A DNA stretch of 64,000 nucleotides from Aspidiotus rigidus (taxonomy: Eukaryota > Arthropoda > Insecta > Hemiptera > Diaspididae). Shown piece by piece: positions 36,434-48,518 of this stretch. Both the position numbers and the translations under genes were made by a program. The number at the start of each line of letters is the position of its first letter. Within the stretch, counting starts at the first letter, position 1. The notes below the pieces were generated by a model that made no database searches, was not told where the DNA came from, and saw nothing but the letters and a program-made list of their open reading frames with translations. The DNA is taken from the NCBI GenBank assembly GCA_035079385.1, contig JAVHKY010000054.1, positions 8,781,501 to 8,845,500 of the forward strand, in the 5' to 3' direction.

Positions 36434-37212
36434 TACAGGGTGGGGCAGAAAGATGTTACCAGTTAAATGGGAGTTTGCGCTAAATCTGTCGTAGCGCGAA
36501 AACGCAAAACGTTAGACATAATAGTTTAAATGTACGAATTTTGTATCTCAATTTTATCTTTAATTTGAGCCATATACGAAGTTTTTACGACTTTCTGAGC
36601 CGAGTTATGGACCAAAATGTGCCGTAATTTCACAGCAGGGGGTCCCAAAGTTGTGAATTATCGAGAGACAATTTTCCTATTGAAAAAATCGCGTAATCTG
36701 CAATCAAAGTGTTCCCCGATCCTGGAGTAAAATTTAGCGCTGAATCTGAATAAGATTGCTAAAAAATTCTGCGAAGCACCAAAATGGGTTTATGGGCCCA
36801 AAAGAGTCAACATTTCCCCGAAATGATAAAATCGCCTAATCTTCGAAGTTTTTTTCGTTTCTGAGACAAAATTTAGCGCTGAATCTGAATAAAATTGTTG
36901 AGAAATCTTGCGAAACACCAAAATGGGTTAATGGGACCAAAAAGGGTCAAAATTTCTCCAAAATGAAAAAAATTGCCTAATCTTCAAAGTTTTTCTTAAT
37001 TCTAGGGTAAAATTGTGTGCTTAGTTGTAAAAAAAAAAAGTTGAATAATTTTTCGATGTACCAAAATTTGTGCAAGTGCCCAAAAACGATTACAATTTTA
37101 TCAACTTAGAAAATTGCTTAGTCTTTTCAATTTCATTTGGTTCTCTTGGAAATCGAGCTTCGCGAGAACAAAAGATTGGTCGCGGGCGGGAAAAAGTGCG
37201 AAAACTCTCGTT
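36434..37212 (+). mobile_element. Family T copy 2, truncated
   Basis: The left end ACAGGGTGGGGCAGAAAGAT begins near 36434. The terminal part and three to four ~130-bp sub-repeats follow (36700-37010), then the beginning of the core array (CGGGAAAAAGTGCGAAAACT). It stops abruptly near 37212, where the next copy's flank begins. Confidence 0.75.
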
Positions 37213-37214
37213 GT

Positions 37215-39365
37215 TTCAGGCAAAGGACCCCTACTATACTAAAAAAGAGACCCTCCTTTTAAACTGTGCCCAAACTAGGCTGCTAGAGGGCTAATATAGG
37301 GTGGACCAGAAAGATATTACTATAGTTAAATGGGAAACACAAAACGTTAGACATAATAGTTTAAATGTACGAATTTCGTATCGCAATTTTATCCTTAATT
37401 TGAGCCATATACGAAGTTTCTACGACTTTTCTGAGCCGAGTTGTGGACCAAAATGTGCCGAAATTTTACAGCAGGGGTTCCCAAAGCTGTGAATTATCAA
37501 AAAACAATTTTCCTGATTGAAAGAATCGCGTAATCTTCAAAGTGTTTCTCGATCCTGAAGTAAAATTTAGCGCTGATTTCGAATAAGATTGTTGGAAAAT
37601 TCTGCGAAGCACCAAAATGGGTTAACGGGCCCAAAAAGGAACAAAATTTCCCCAAAATGATAAAACCGCCTAATCTTGGAAGTTTTTCTGTAAAATTTAG
37701 CGCTAAATCTGAATAAAATTGTTCAGAAATTCTGCGAAGCACCAAAATGGGTTAATGGGACCAAAAAAGATCAAAATTTCTCCAAAACGAAAAAAATCGC
37801 CGAACCTTCAAAGTTTTTCTTGATTTTAGGGTAAAATTGTGCTGAGTTGAAAAAAAAACTATTGAACTCTCCTTAGTAAGAAACAACTGTAGTTTTTGCG
37901 GAAGCACCCGCCTTGATCATACACGGGGCCTCAGTCGATCTTTCACCGCGAGTATGTAATGGGAAACGAAGTCGCTGGTATCAATCTCTCCTTGGCAAGA
38001 AACAAAAGGAGTTTTTGCGAAAGCACCCGCCTTGATCATACACGAGGCCTCAGCCAATCTATGTTGAACCCAGAGATCATTCGCCTGCCGCTTTCAAACA
38101 CGGGGTCTTGATCGTTTTCTTACCTCGAGCTCATGACGAAAGTCTTGCTTGACGGTATCATTCCGTCCTCCGGGTGAAACCCCGAGAAATTCCGGGCCTT
38201 CGTCTGCCTCAATCAAAGACTGAGCTGTAGCTGATCGCTCATTATAAGCAAGACCAAATTTGCGGTATCCTCCCATTGCCTGAATCAAGGAGCTTTTACA
38301 CATTGGCCCGCTTCGTTCATAGGTGGGACGTCAGTTGATCTCTCATCGCAAGCACGCAACAGAAGACCAACTATGCGTTCTTTGACTGAAACAATGAGAG
38401 TTTTCGCAATTTTTCCCGCTTTGATCATACGCAGAGCCCTAGTCGACCTCTCACCGTGAACCTTCAACGGAAGACGAAGTTGTCGTCTCCAGTCAATCCC
38501 CAAATGAGGAGAATTTCCGCAATTTCTTCTTTCGTATCTGTCATCCGACGCTAGTCGATCTCTCACTCCGCAAGCACTCAACGGAAGACGAACTTGTCGA
38601 TATTCCTTTCATGCCCTAAATCAACAATTTTACTGCAGAATGAGAAAAATTTTTGATTTTTCATTTTGGAGATCATCTAGGGCCATTTGAGTATTTTTTT
38701 TTTGGACTCGGCGCAAAAATTTACTCCAGAATTGAAAACAACATTTGAAGATTACGCAATTATTCATTTTGGAGGAATTTTAATTATCTTCGAGCCCATC
38801 AACCCATTTTGGTGCTCCGAAGTATTATTTAAGCATTTTTTTTGGACTCAGCGCGAAATTTCACTTGAAAATCGAATTAAAATTTGAAAGTTTGAACGAT
38901 TTTCCAATTTGGGAAAATTTTGGCCCTTTTTGGGCCCATGAACCCCTTTTTGGTGTTTCGAAGAACTCTGTGCGTATTTTCTTCGAACTGAGCGCGAAAT
39001 TCCACTTGAAAATCGAATTAAAATTTAAAAATTTCAACAATTTTCTAATTTGGCAAAATTTTGACCCTTTTTGGGCCCATTAACTCATTTCGGTGCTTCG
39101 AAGAATTTTATAAACACTTTTTTCGGACTCAGCGCGAAATTCCACTTAAAATTTGATTACTAATTCAAAAGGTTGAACGATTTTCCACCTTGGGGAAATT
39201 TTGACCCTTTTTGGGACCATTAACCCTTTTCGGTGCTTCGAAGAATTTTTTAAACATTTTTTTCGGACTCATCGCGAAACACCACTCAAAAATTGATTTC
39301 TAATTCAAAAGCTTGAACGATTTTTTACCTTGGGGAAATTTTGACCCTTCTTGGGACCATTAACC
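37215..39365 (-). mobile_element. Family T copy 3, inverted relative to copy 1
   Basis: 37298 onward matches the right end of copy 1 in reverse. 37500-37850 are ~130-bp sub-repeats, 37862-38620 is the inverted core array and 38690-39365 is the second arm. The far terminal repeat is missing; the copy ends about 350 bp short of it. The left flank 37215-37297 matches 30699-30775 outside the terminal repeat. Confidence 0.8.
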
Positions 39366-40265
39366 CATAGAAATGTGCATGGGAAGACGTGTACTTCTTA
39401 GTTCGTCACCGATAGTACATGCCAATGGTCGCCGCAGCATGTTTCGACGCCTTTCGCGTCTCAGACTCTTTGCCAACGCTCCCCGCTCTTTCAATTGACT
39501 CGAGACCGCGAGACCCACGCTCGAAAGTTCCGTTCTTAGTATTTAAGATGGTGGCTGCCCCAGATTTGCAGCTTCCTTACGTTTAAGGGTTTCAACGACG
39601 CGTACCACAATCGCCAATTCTATGTTTGCGAATGTTGATGAGGTGACTCGGTACGGTCTCTAAACACCATTAGTTCTTCGCCTGTTTTTGGTTCGTTTGT
39701 TACTATTCTTCCCATGCATTCTTTTCAGTTTCATTCTTTGGCAATCCTGATACGCGTGACCCGCCGTTTCAATTACGTGATCGCAACTTGTTTTTATATC
39801 TAGCAATTGTACTAAAATTTTGAAATGTTACCTCCTTATTTCGGTCTGAAACTTTAAAATATCGCCCTCTTCTGGTGGTCACAGAACTTATGTGTCTTTG
39901 AAAGATTAACGTAATATTATCAAATTACTTAGCAACACGATCTCTCCTCGATTTTGAGTCGAAATGTTTTGTGTCATTGTCGATGAAGTAGTTGTCGGCT
40001 GAATGTCTTGTCGGTGAAAGGGCTTCGGTAGAATGTTCCGAAACCGGTGCTCATGGTGGCACACAGTCCCGGAAATATTGTGGAATTATTCGAGCAAATG
40101 GTCGAATTTCATACTTCTTATACATACTCTTTCAATCCCAGTTCCGTTTTTCACAAATTGATCGATGGAAGATATTGAATTTCAACATGACCATTTATGA
40201 AGACTGTATGGATCTGTATTAGCTTGGATGCAGTGTTGACTATATCGAATAAATTGTGTTTTGAA
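39366..40265. other. No gene assigned; AATAAA near 40248
   Basis: This stretch is less AT-rich than its surroundings. It contains TTAAGATGGTGGCTGCC near 39543, which resembles a TISU/YY1-type start-site motif, and an AATAAA at 40248-40253. It could be a promoter remnant or a solitary LTR (TGTG..CACA at 39373 and 40390), but no matching target duplication or protein was found. Confidence 0.3.
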
Positions 40266-40397
40266 TACTGTCTATGAGCGATTAGTCGGCGGTCAGGGCA
40301 CGGGGTACGCGTATGCTATTCGCAACAATAATCAACGTTCGTGCCCGAAATAAAACCCATTCCTAACAGCCGCCTAACTAATCGCTCACAGGTAGTA
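40266..40397. mobile_element. Small foldback MITE, 132 bp
   Basis: TACTGTCTATGAGCGATTAG at 40266 and the reverse complement of the right end (TACTACCTGTGAGCGATTAG) match over about 27 bp with few differences. The interior of about 75 bp is non-coding. Confidence 0.7.
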
Positions 40398-42973
40398 CCT
40401 ATGTGGTTGCTTTTGGAAAAAATGTCCTCGACCTACCTTCGAGCTCTGTAGTAGAATAATCTTGTGCAAGTGTACCTCATATTATTGAGGTAACAGACGT
40501 TCTCCAAGTGAAACTCTTGTCTTAATAATGTTATTGACTTCATATTTTGTATTTACTCGTTACCATTTCATACTCTTATTCTAACGATATAACTCGTCTG
40601 CAATAACCACCCTATAAACTCTCACTTATGTTGTGGGCGGTCTCTTTTGCGCTATGTGTGCAAACTCTTGCTGTATTCTTATAAGCTTGTAACTTTGAAA
40701 TAACTTATTCAACTGTGAAGGGAAAAAAGGGCTTATTAGTACATTACTGCGCCTTCGAAACATTTTCAGAAAGGCTATCGCTATGCCTACGCTGGTTTTT
40801 CGATCGTAAATAATTCGACGTGTTTTGCCTACAAAATCGAAGACATGCAACTCATTATTTAGCTTCGATAGCAATTATCTGGCTGTTGAATTGGAGCATA
40901 ATTTTCCGATGTCAACTTCTGCGGAACGCAATTAATTATTAAATAAACAATCCAATATTGGAACACCCTAATCTATCTATCAACTAGGTAGAAACATGTA
41001 CTCCTTACGGTTTGGTCACGAATTCAATTCTTCTCCTCGTGTCAAATTAGAATTGTTTGACTCGGTATATATTCCTCTACAGGCTGGCAAGCGTGAAAAG
41101 AACGCAGCTAATGTGCGGGATCAATGTTCAAATCACATGGCGCAGGTGACAAAAAATGTGTCCGAATCTTTTGCCCGATTCTTCGATTCATCTTCCGTTA
41201 ACATTTTGTTACTCCGGCGACGCCGGTCGAGAACGAGGATTACGTATTTTCAATTTCTTCGAAAGAAAGACGTACGATTTATAATGTTGACTCCGACAAG
41301 AAAAATTGCCACCGTCTTCCATGATGTACTAAGCCTTATCAGTGTGGGATCTATGAATGGTGTTTTGATTAAAACCAGCATTATACAAATCCTTGTGTGT
41401 ACTGTATACTTGAACCGTGAGAATGAACGAATGCGAGAAGAAAATCTTGATCCGATAATTTACGCGCCGAATACTGGAAAAATTACGACTCGTAGATTTT
41501 TCTTCTTGTTAAGGATTTTGTAAATGTATGAAAATATGGAAATAAAAAACGGGAGCGACGACTAAGTAAAAATTGTAGGAAGTGAAATAAATTCAAAATT
41601 TCGTTTAAAAATGAGCTCATTGTGGATAAGTATGATGTTCTTTAGTCAATCTATTTTCACCATCACAATCAACCTATACTCTCTTTTTTACAGCTCTACG
41701 AGCTTTTGTTTTTCGTTCTGTGTTCGAGAAGAGAGGAAAAAAAAAAGTCAGTAGAATGAAAAAGGAAAAGTGCACCGTGTTACTCGATGTTTATTTTTCC
41801 ATTACAAGTCAAGTCAAGTTCGGTCAACCAATTTATCATGACTAAAACTAGAGAAAAGTTTGTTTCATGTATTTGAACTTTTTTTTTTTTTTTTTTTCTA
41901 AATTTTACCTGTTTCCAGGATAACTAGTCTGTTTTCCATTGTTTCGTACATTATACGTACTCAACGTTTTACGTTGAATATGTAGATTTAAAAATTTTCA
42001 TACCCCAAAAAAGAGCTTTAATGTTACGTTGTATTTAAAGTTTTTTTGAATCCGTTCGTTTTTTTTTTCTCTCTGCAAATGAAAGGTAAATACCGTACAC
42101 GAAGAAGCGGGAGAGAAAAAGAGTAATTTTGATAATACAATAGACGATTAAGGTGTTTTTTTTTTTGCGCCCGCGCGGCTAGTTAAAGCGTATAGAAAAT
42201 TGGAAAATATTTCGTAGTATTGGCTTCTAACGACGGAAATATTTTCTTGGTGATTTTTACCTCTTTCGAAGAACGGAAAAAACGAAGGGAAACGGAGAAA
42301 AAAAAATGGAAAGAAAAAAATAACGGACGCTTACGAATTTGTAAAGGTCAGTCTGAATTAGGATCACAATTGTGCGAATTTCGAAATTACAATCATTGAT
42401 GATATGATCGGTGTGCCATGAATGGCGCATTAACGAGCGCCTACTCTTTGCATATAAAATTGAAAAATTGAAGTAAGATTAGACAGTAAATCGAATGTAT
42501 TCGTGATGTGCGGGAAAATAATTTTGCTCGTACGGGTCGTTTCGGTTTTAAGCGTAAATTCGTAGTTTTTTTCTTTTTTTTTATGAAAGATTCGAAGAAA
42601 ACACATAGTATTGCGACTTGATACGCGTACCATGATTTTGTTAATATTTCTATCATTACTTTTTGATGTTTTAAAAATTAAATATTTTAAATTAATTTAA
42701 TACTGCACTGCTCCGCCCGAACAGGTGTATTTAGCCGCCAAAATAGTCGGAAGGCTTCTGCATATCGATTTTCAAATTCTTCACCGGAGGAAAAAACTAT
42801 ACTTGACAGTATTTTCGGACCAGTCGATGTAGTAAACACATGATCAATGAAAACCCTCTGTTCCCGCTTGAAACTAGGTAGAAATTACTGAAAACGTATC
42901 TTAATAATATACGATTAAAATCTCGACTGGTTCATCCGCACTTTACCTATGTATTGCGATTCAACGATTTTTT
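40398..42973. other. Mostly no gene; one unexplained 175-codon frame
   Basis: The frame ATG 40996 to stop 41523 (MYSLRFGHEFNSSPRVKLEL at its start) has no recognised domain, signal peptide or membrane segment and no evident splice context. It could be chance or part of an exon. The rest is AT-rich with poly(T) runs near 41879 and 42540. Confidence 0.3.
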
Positions 42974-43612
42974 AACAGGGAACCTGTTTTATCGGGGGGT
43001 AAACTGAAGGAAAATGACGGGCGCCGGCCGCCGGGCGCCGTCCGGCAAGAAAAAGGGACTTGAAAAAATTTTGATGAAGTGATAGGAGGGGGACTTATCC
43101 TCTCTGCTTCATGCAGTATATTATACTAGGTTTATACTACGTATTATACTAGGCGTATACTAGGTCCAAGCCTCCTTTATACTAGGTCTAGGCATCCTTC
43201 ATACCATAAGCTTACAAGATCTTTATCAATAGCTTATACTAGCAGTTTGTCCTAGCTCTGTACTAGGTCTTAGGCTTCCTTTATACTATAGGTCTAGGAG
43301 GTCTGTATTAGTGGTTTTACTAGCTCTGTGACGTCATCAGATAGTGATGGCACGATGATGGTGACGTCACAGATCTCCATCGTGACGTCACCAGATCGTA
43401 ACGTCATTAGATCGTGTGACATCATCAGATTATGACGTCATCAAATCGTGACGTCATCAGATCTCCGAACTGATAAAAAAAAAACGCGCCTAGAACTTGA
43501 CCTAATGAGAAGAGATCTCAAGGTGGTGAGGAACAAAGTTCACTCTACTTGAGACGACAAAAAGCAAAAAATGACACTCACATGATCACTCCCATAAAAC
43601 AGGTTCCCTGTT
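42974..43612 (+). mobile_element. Palindromic-end element G1, uninterrupted copy
   Basis: It starts AACAGGGAACCTGTTTTATC after six T and ends with CCCATAAAACAGGTTCCCTG TT at 43612, so both ends are inverted repeats that are themselves palindromes. Inside are a GC-rich GGGCGCCG-type stretch (43018-43050), one minisatellite-like unit (GATAGGAGGGGGACTT), TATACTAGG phrases and TGACGTCA repeats (43325-43465). A reverse copy occupies 59480-59993 plus 61405-61494. Downstream TTTGCCTGAATTA resembles the first arm of the 3' hairpin at 59450-59480. Confidence 0.8.
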
Positions 43613-44330
43613 TGCCTGAATTATTTCTTCTCATGGCCCCCTCTAAATCCGACCTGTCATCAAGAGCTTTGCAGACACAAAATTTGCTCGATGCGTCTTA
43701 CGTTGGCCCATCTCCTCTTCAACCTTTTCCTCTTTTGTGCGAACTTCACAACCTTGGTCCCCCTAAAAGTCAGCTTCATCTCAGTGTTCGACCCAGGAAC
43801 CCCTACACCTTTCCCGCCGAATCTCCGCAGCATTCGCCAACGACTCTCCTTCCACCCACACGATATTATCCTGTCTTACATTCAAATTATCAACAGACTC
43901 TCACACATTCAAGACTACCTCCAAGCTTATAATCCGCGAGTAGTCCAGTTGTTTATTCTCTCACCTAGATAAATTTCGAAATTCGGGAAGGGGCTCCGGA
44001 AAACTTCGAGCTATTATGAGGAGTAGAACATGAAAAAATTTCAACCTTCGAACTATGCAATCCCAACTCTTGGGCTAGGTACAGTAGTATATTTTCATTT
44101 TTTAAGAGCTCTTGAACTTTGATGAATGAGGTTTGTTCTAAATTCCCCCTTTTGAGAAGAACCTAAGATTATGGATAAGTCTCGCTTACTCATTATTATC
44201 ATTCTCATTCTCTATCCAGCATTTCTTATTTATACTACCAAGTAACTTCTCATTTGTATAATCGCCCGAATGTTTCATGTTGATTAGGTGTAACATTCAT
44301 GCTAAAATTTCACTCATTCAAGATTTATGC
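43613..44330. other. No gene assigned; C-rich then repeat debris
   Basis: 43620-43970 is pyrimidine-rich and has frames of 90-127 codons without any domain. 44000-44045 resembles a diverged minisatellite unit. Confidence 0.35.
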
Positions 44331-44339
44331 ACTTGTGTA

Positions 44340-44750
44340 GCGTCTTCAATACCAACCTTTATGACGTCATCATTCCCCCAACCTTAGTAACGAATGAAAA
44401 AGAAACAAGATTTTTCCCGCATAGAGTTGATTCTTTATTAATTTCAACGATTCGACCGAGCTACGACCCTTTATTAAGAGGAAATGAGTCCGTCATCACT
44501 CTCTTAACCTTAAGACATATTCACTCTTGAGATGTCATCAATCTGTGACATCATCATCTTCAACTTCAGTAACATCATATACGCATGCCGTCATAATACC
44601 TAACCGACCTATAAATGTACGCACTTTTGTGACGTCATCATCCCATGATATCATTATCTTTTACCTTCACAAGTATTTACTTTTTTGTGACGTTATCAAC
44701 CCGTGGCGTCACCCTCGTCAACCTTCTTAACGTCAGACTATGAACCTTAA
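44340..44750. repeat. TGACGTCATC-rich degenerate array, part 1
   Basis: TGACGTCATCA and ACATCATC motifs recur every 20-60 bp, separated by CCCAACCTT-type spacers. The array resumes at 45303 after a MITE. Confidence 0.65.
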
Positions 44751-44756
44751 GACATA

Positions 44757-45301
44757 TGTGACCTGTCACAAGAAAACCCCTCTTAGCGTCCTTAACATAA
44801 TTTTACAGGAGCGATGATTCTAACTTCAAAAGCAGTTTTTGGCGTCATTATGCGATCAATTTGGCTGAAAATGTTGTCAGTTGTAGATTAATGATTCAAG
44901 AATACAATTCAATAGCGCTTTTTATATTATTTACGCATCAATAGTTTAAAATTTTGAATTAATTATCGTTATGTTGGAAGAATCGCCTAAAAAATCATAC
45001 CTTAGCCCCATTTCTTGACCCATGGACTCAAAAATATGCATTGAAATGAAATTGTGGGTCAGATTCATGTTCAGCGACCCAAAATTACCTCTAAAACTGA
45101 ATTTCATTAAATTTCGAAAATTTTTCTGGAAGTTTCAAATTTTCCCCAAAACTTTGAAAACCCCTGAGGCCTATAAATAAATTTTTTGGAATTTTCTCAA
45201 TACTACCAGGTGAAATAGCGAGTTTCAAGTATAAAGGATCACTGAAAACCTCAAAAACGATTTTTGGGACGCTAAAGGAGGGTTTCTTGTGACAGGTCAC
45301 A
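44757..45301. mobile_element. MITE with TA target duplication
   Basis: TGTGACCTGTCACAAG at 44757 is mirrored at the right end (CTTGTGACAGGTCACA to 45301). The inverted repeat extends over about 35 bp and is flanked by TA on both sides. It splits the TGACGTCA array. No coding capacity. TA duplication suggests mobilisation by a Tc1/mariner-type enzyme. Confidence 0.75.
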
Positions 45302-45823
45302 TATTTACTTCTGTGATGACGTCATTATTCCTAACCAACGTATAAATGTACACTTTTTTGACGTCATCACTCCTAACTTTAGAGACGTCATCATCCTGTG
45401 ACGTCATTATCCCTAATCTTGAGACTGTATACGTTTCCATGACGTCATCAACCCGTGATGTCCTTAACCCCAACGTTGATGACATCAACCTGTGACATCA
45501 CCATTCCCAACCTTTGTAACATCACACTCAGATATACCTATTTTTGTTATGTCACCAACCATTGGCGTCATTATCCCCAACCGACATGATGTATAGATAC
45601 TTACTTTTGTGACGCTATCAATCCGTGACGTCATTACTTTTATCTTTGGTGACGTCGTTAACCCAAGACGTCATTACTCCTAATCTGAAAATAAAATGTG
45701 TACACTTTTTTGACATCATCAATCCCAACCTTATCCTTCTAACTTTGAGACATATTCACTTTTTTGACGTCATCAGCCTATGACTTCATTATCCGTATGA
45801 CCTTGATATATTTATATTTACAT
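45302..45823. repeat. TGACGTCATC-rich degenerate array, part 2
   Basis: Continuation of the array at 44340-44750, with at least eight TGACGTCA or one-mismatch copies to about 45780. Confidence 0.65.
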
Positions 45824-46262
45824 TAGTCTAGTCAAATTAGACACAAAATGAGCTTAAAAAAGAATTTTTTGGTAGAGAACGGGTGTTTGCTGAAATGTGT
45901 AGAAGAAGGTATCGAAAAGTACCTAAAAAAATCCCCACTCCCTAAAGGCTGGGGAAAATTTTTTGTGGCACGTTTTGGCCCCCCAAATTCAGTTTTTGGA
46001 CTATTTCTCAAGAACTAAGCGTTTTACAACAAAATGTTTCGAACAAAAGATGTTCCTTTTGAAATTTCAAATAAAATGATGTATAGACAGTCCAGTTTAG
46101 ACCGAATAGTCAGCTCAAAAATTCCCTCGAAGTAATATAGTTTTCAAAATTTAGACGAAATTTATCAAATTTTTGCTGATATCTCGGAAAAATCAATTTC
46201 TAGAAGAAAATGTATAGGAAAGAAACATTTTCTTTATAGTATTTCTTATAAATAAAGTTTAT
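45824..46262 (+). repeat. Left long terminal inverted repeat
   Basis: Matches the reverse complement of 51165-51591 nearly throughout (for example GGTAGAGAACGGGTGTTTGC at 45872). Confidence 0.85.
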
Positions 46263-46317
46263 TCTACACACATTTTGTTTGCTTCTTCATCTTCTGTGGC
46301 TGTAAAATGTGACAATA

Positions 46318-47465
46318 CGGAATCCTTCTCAAAGCCTGCAAAAATCACAATGTCACTTTTGTGATTGGAGATATGAATGCTAAGGTTGGAAGAGGTCCAA
46401 CAAGAACAATTGCCGGACCTTTTGGCTTAGGAGAATAAAACGAACGCGGTGAACGCCTCATCCAATTTTGTCAGGAACAACAACTTATCATTACCAATAC
46501 GTGGTTTCAGCTCCCAAAAAGAAGGTTATATACGTGGAAAGCTCCGATTGATATTAAAGATTTGATAGTCAGAAACCAAATAGACTACATAATGGTCAAA
46601 AAGCGTTTCAGAAACTCGGTAAAAGCCGTGGAAACGTATCTTAGTGCAGATATAAACTTAGATCATATCCTTCTTGCGGCGAAGGTTAAAACCCGACTGA
46701 AGAAAATTAAGGAAGCCTCAAAACAGTTTATAATACGTTAAAACTATAACAACCAGAGGTCAAACGAAAAGTAAGAGAAAATATAAGCCATAGATTACAA
46801 GGCATTTCCGAGCAAGAAATAGGAAATAACGATGTCGAAAAAACTAGTACGCGGATGAAGAATGTAATATTGCAATCGGCTGAAGAAGTCCTGGGCAAAA
46901 GGGAGCGAAAAAAGAAGAACGCATGGATAACAGAAGAAATTCTGGAACTCGTAGACGAAAGAAGGAAACACAAGAACAAGGATGAGCGAAAATACAGAGA
47001 GACCCAGAGGAAGGTCAAAAAGGCAGTGAAAAAAGCAAAAGAAGAATTTTATCTTAAATCTTGTGAAGAAATTGAACAACTAATAGAAAAACACGACGAA
47101 TATCAGCTACACAAGAAACTGAAGGAAACTGCCGGAATTTACAGACCAAAGAAACCTTACGTAATGAGAAACCAAGAGGGAAACATAATTGTGGAGGAAA
47201 ACGGTCTGGTTGTGGAATGGACCAAATATATTGAGACACTGTTTGATGATGAAAGAGAATCCGTGGAAGACACTGCAGAAGAAGGACTAGAAATCCTTCA
47301 ATCCGTAGTAGAAAGCGCAATAAGGAACGCTCCAGTAAGAAAGGGCCCTTGATCGGATGGAATGATAGCAGAATTACTGAAAGTGTTGGATGAACACAGC
47401 ATTGGAAAACTGACGAGACTATATAACAGAATCTACATTAGCGGAACAATACCACAAGAATGGCT
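46318..47465 (+). pseudogene. LINE-B: endonuclease and start of RT (broken, split)
   Basis: The frame near 46360 gives VTFVIGDMNAKVGRGPTRT, GPFGLGE, a TAA, then NERGERLIQFCQEQQLIITN and NQIDYIMVKKRF. These are APE-endonuclease landmarks of a common insect endonuclease-RT LINE. The conserved Ser-Asp-His is NLDH here, so Ser is lost. 46855-47352 encodes the basic linker (RKKKNAWITEEILELVDERR). GMIAELLKVLDEHSIGKLTR and GTIPQEWL near 47362-47465 start RT. LINE-A copy 2 interrupts it there; ITTPKKQKTKSCNNFRLISL resumes at 50882. Catalytic RT motifs are absent. Confidence 0.85.
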
Positions 47466-48518
47466 TCGATCAACGCGCACAGCCCAACATGGAGCTCTGA
47501 TCACCACAACAACAGAGGTAACGCCATCGATACCCTCCTTGTTAGCGAACCCGATCTCCTACTACTTAACACACACGTCTCCAACTCACTTCTGCCTAGC
47601 AAATGGAACCTTCTCAACTATCGACCTTTCCTTATGTTCCACATCACTCTCCTCCCTACTCACCGCCTGGAAGACGCATTCAGACCTATGCGATAGCGAT
47701 CATTTTCCCATACTAATCAGTCAAGAATCTCTTCACTCACACACATTCACATCCCCCCTAAGTGGATCCTCGAGAAAGCCGACTGGCCCCTCATCACTAG
47801 TCTCACCGCCAACACCGAACACATTCCCCCTTCTGACACAATTGACGCTGATATCATCTCTTTCACTGAATTTATCATCCAAGCTGCCGATCAAGCCATC
47901 CCAAAAACCTCTCCCTCATCAAAAAATCGTCCCGTCCCCTGGTGGTCCCCTGAAATCAAAATTGCATTGAAAGACCGAAATAAAGCCCTCAATCGTTACA
48001 AAAAGACCGCAGATGTATCAGACCTCATTAACTATAAAAGACTACGAGCCAAAGCCCGTTGTCTACTTCGTTCCGCCAAGAAACGAAGCTGGAACTCGTT
48101 TGTCTCGTCAATTAATCGACCTGTTTCTTGCTCCGCTATGTGGAGTAACATTAAAAAGTTAACAGTTTCGAAACAAACATTCTCGTTCCAACCCCTCTAT
48201 CAAAACAACCAAATCTATGAATCACCATCAGAAATCAGCGAAATACTAGCTGAGAATTATTTTCAAATTTCCTCCAACACTAACTACGACCCACCTTTCA
48301 CTCGAATCAAACAACAAGCCGAAAATACCACAATAGATTTCTCCCTTAATCTGTCACAAACTCTCACACTTCCCTACAACAAACCAATCACCAAACAAGA
48401 AGTCACCCACACCATCTCCCTCTGCTCCAAAAATCAGCTCCCGGTCTCGACCAAATTAGACCCGCTGTGCTACACAAACTTCATACAAATGCCATCTCAC
48501 ACCTCACCTCACTCCTAA
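47466..48518 (+). pseudogene. LINE-A endonuclease C-half and linker
   Basis: NAHSPTWSSDHHNNRGNAID starts the remaining endonuclease. A frameshift near 47620 moves to the frame with TFSTIDLSLCS and CDSDHFPILIS, which carries the Ser-Asp-His signature. Another near 47750 moves to the frame with WILEKADWPLITSL and PVPWWSPEIK. From 47967 an open frame runs DRNKALNRYKKTADVSDLIN to about 48440, after which a frameshift disrupts the KSPPGLDQ segment that is still in frame in copy 1. The first half of the nuclease is missing, so it is inactive. Confidence 0.85.

Noticed and set aside
39373..40392. Solitary LTR with TGTG..CACA ends
   Set aside because: No matching target duplication. The last 130 bp are better explained as a separate inverted-repeat MITE.
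43549..43972. Frames of 127 and 93 codons
   Set aside because: They run from the end of G1 into pyrimidine-rich sequence with biased composition and no domain.
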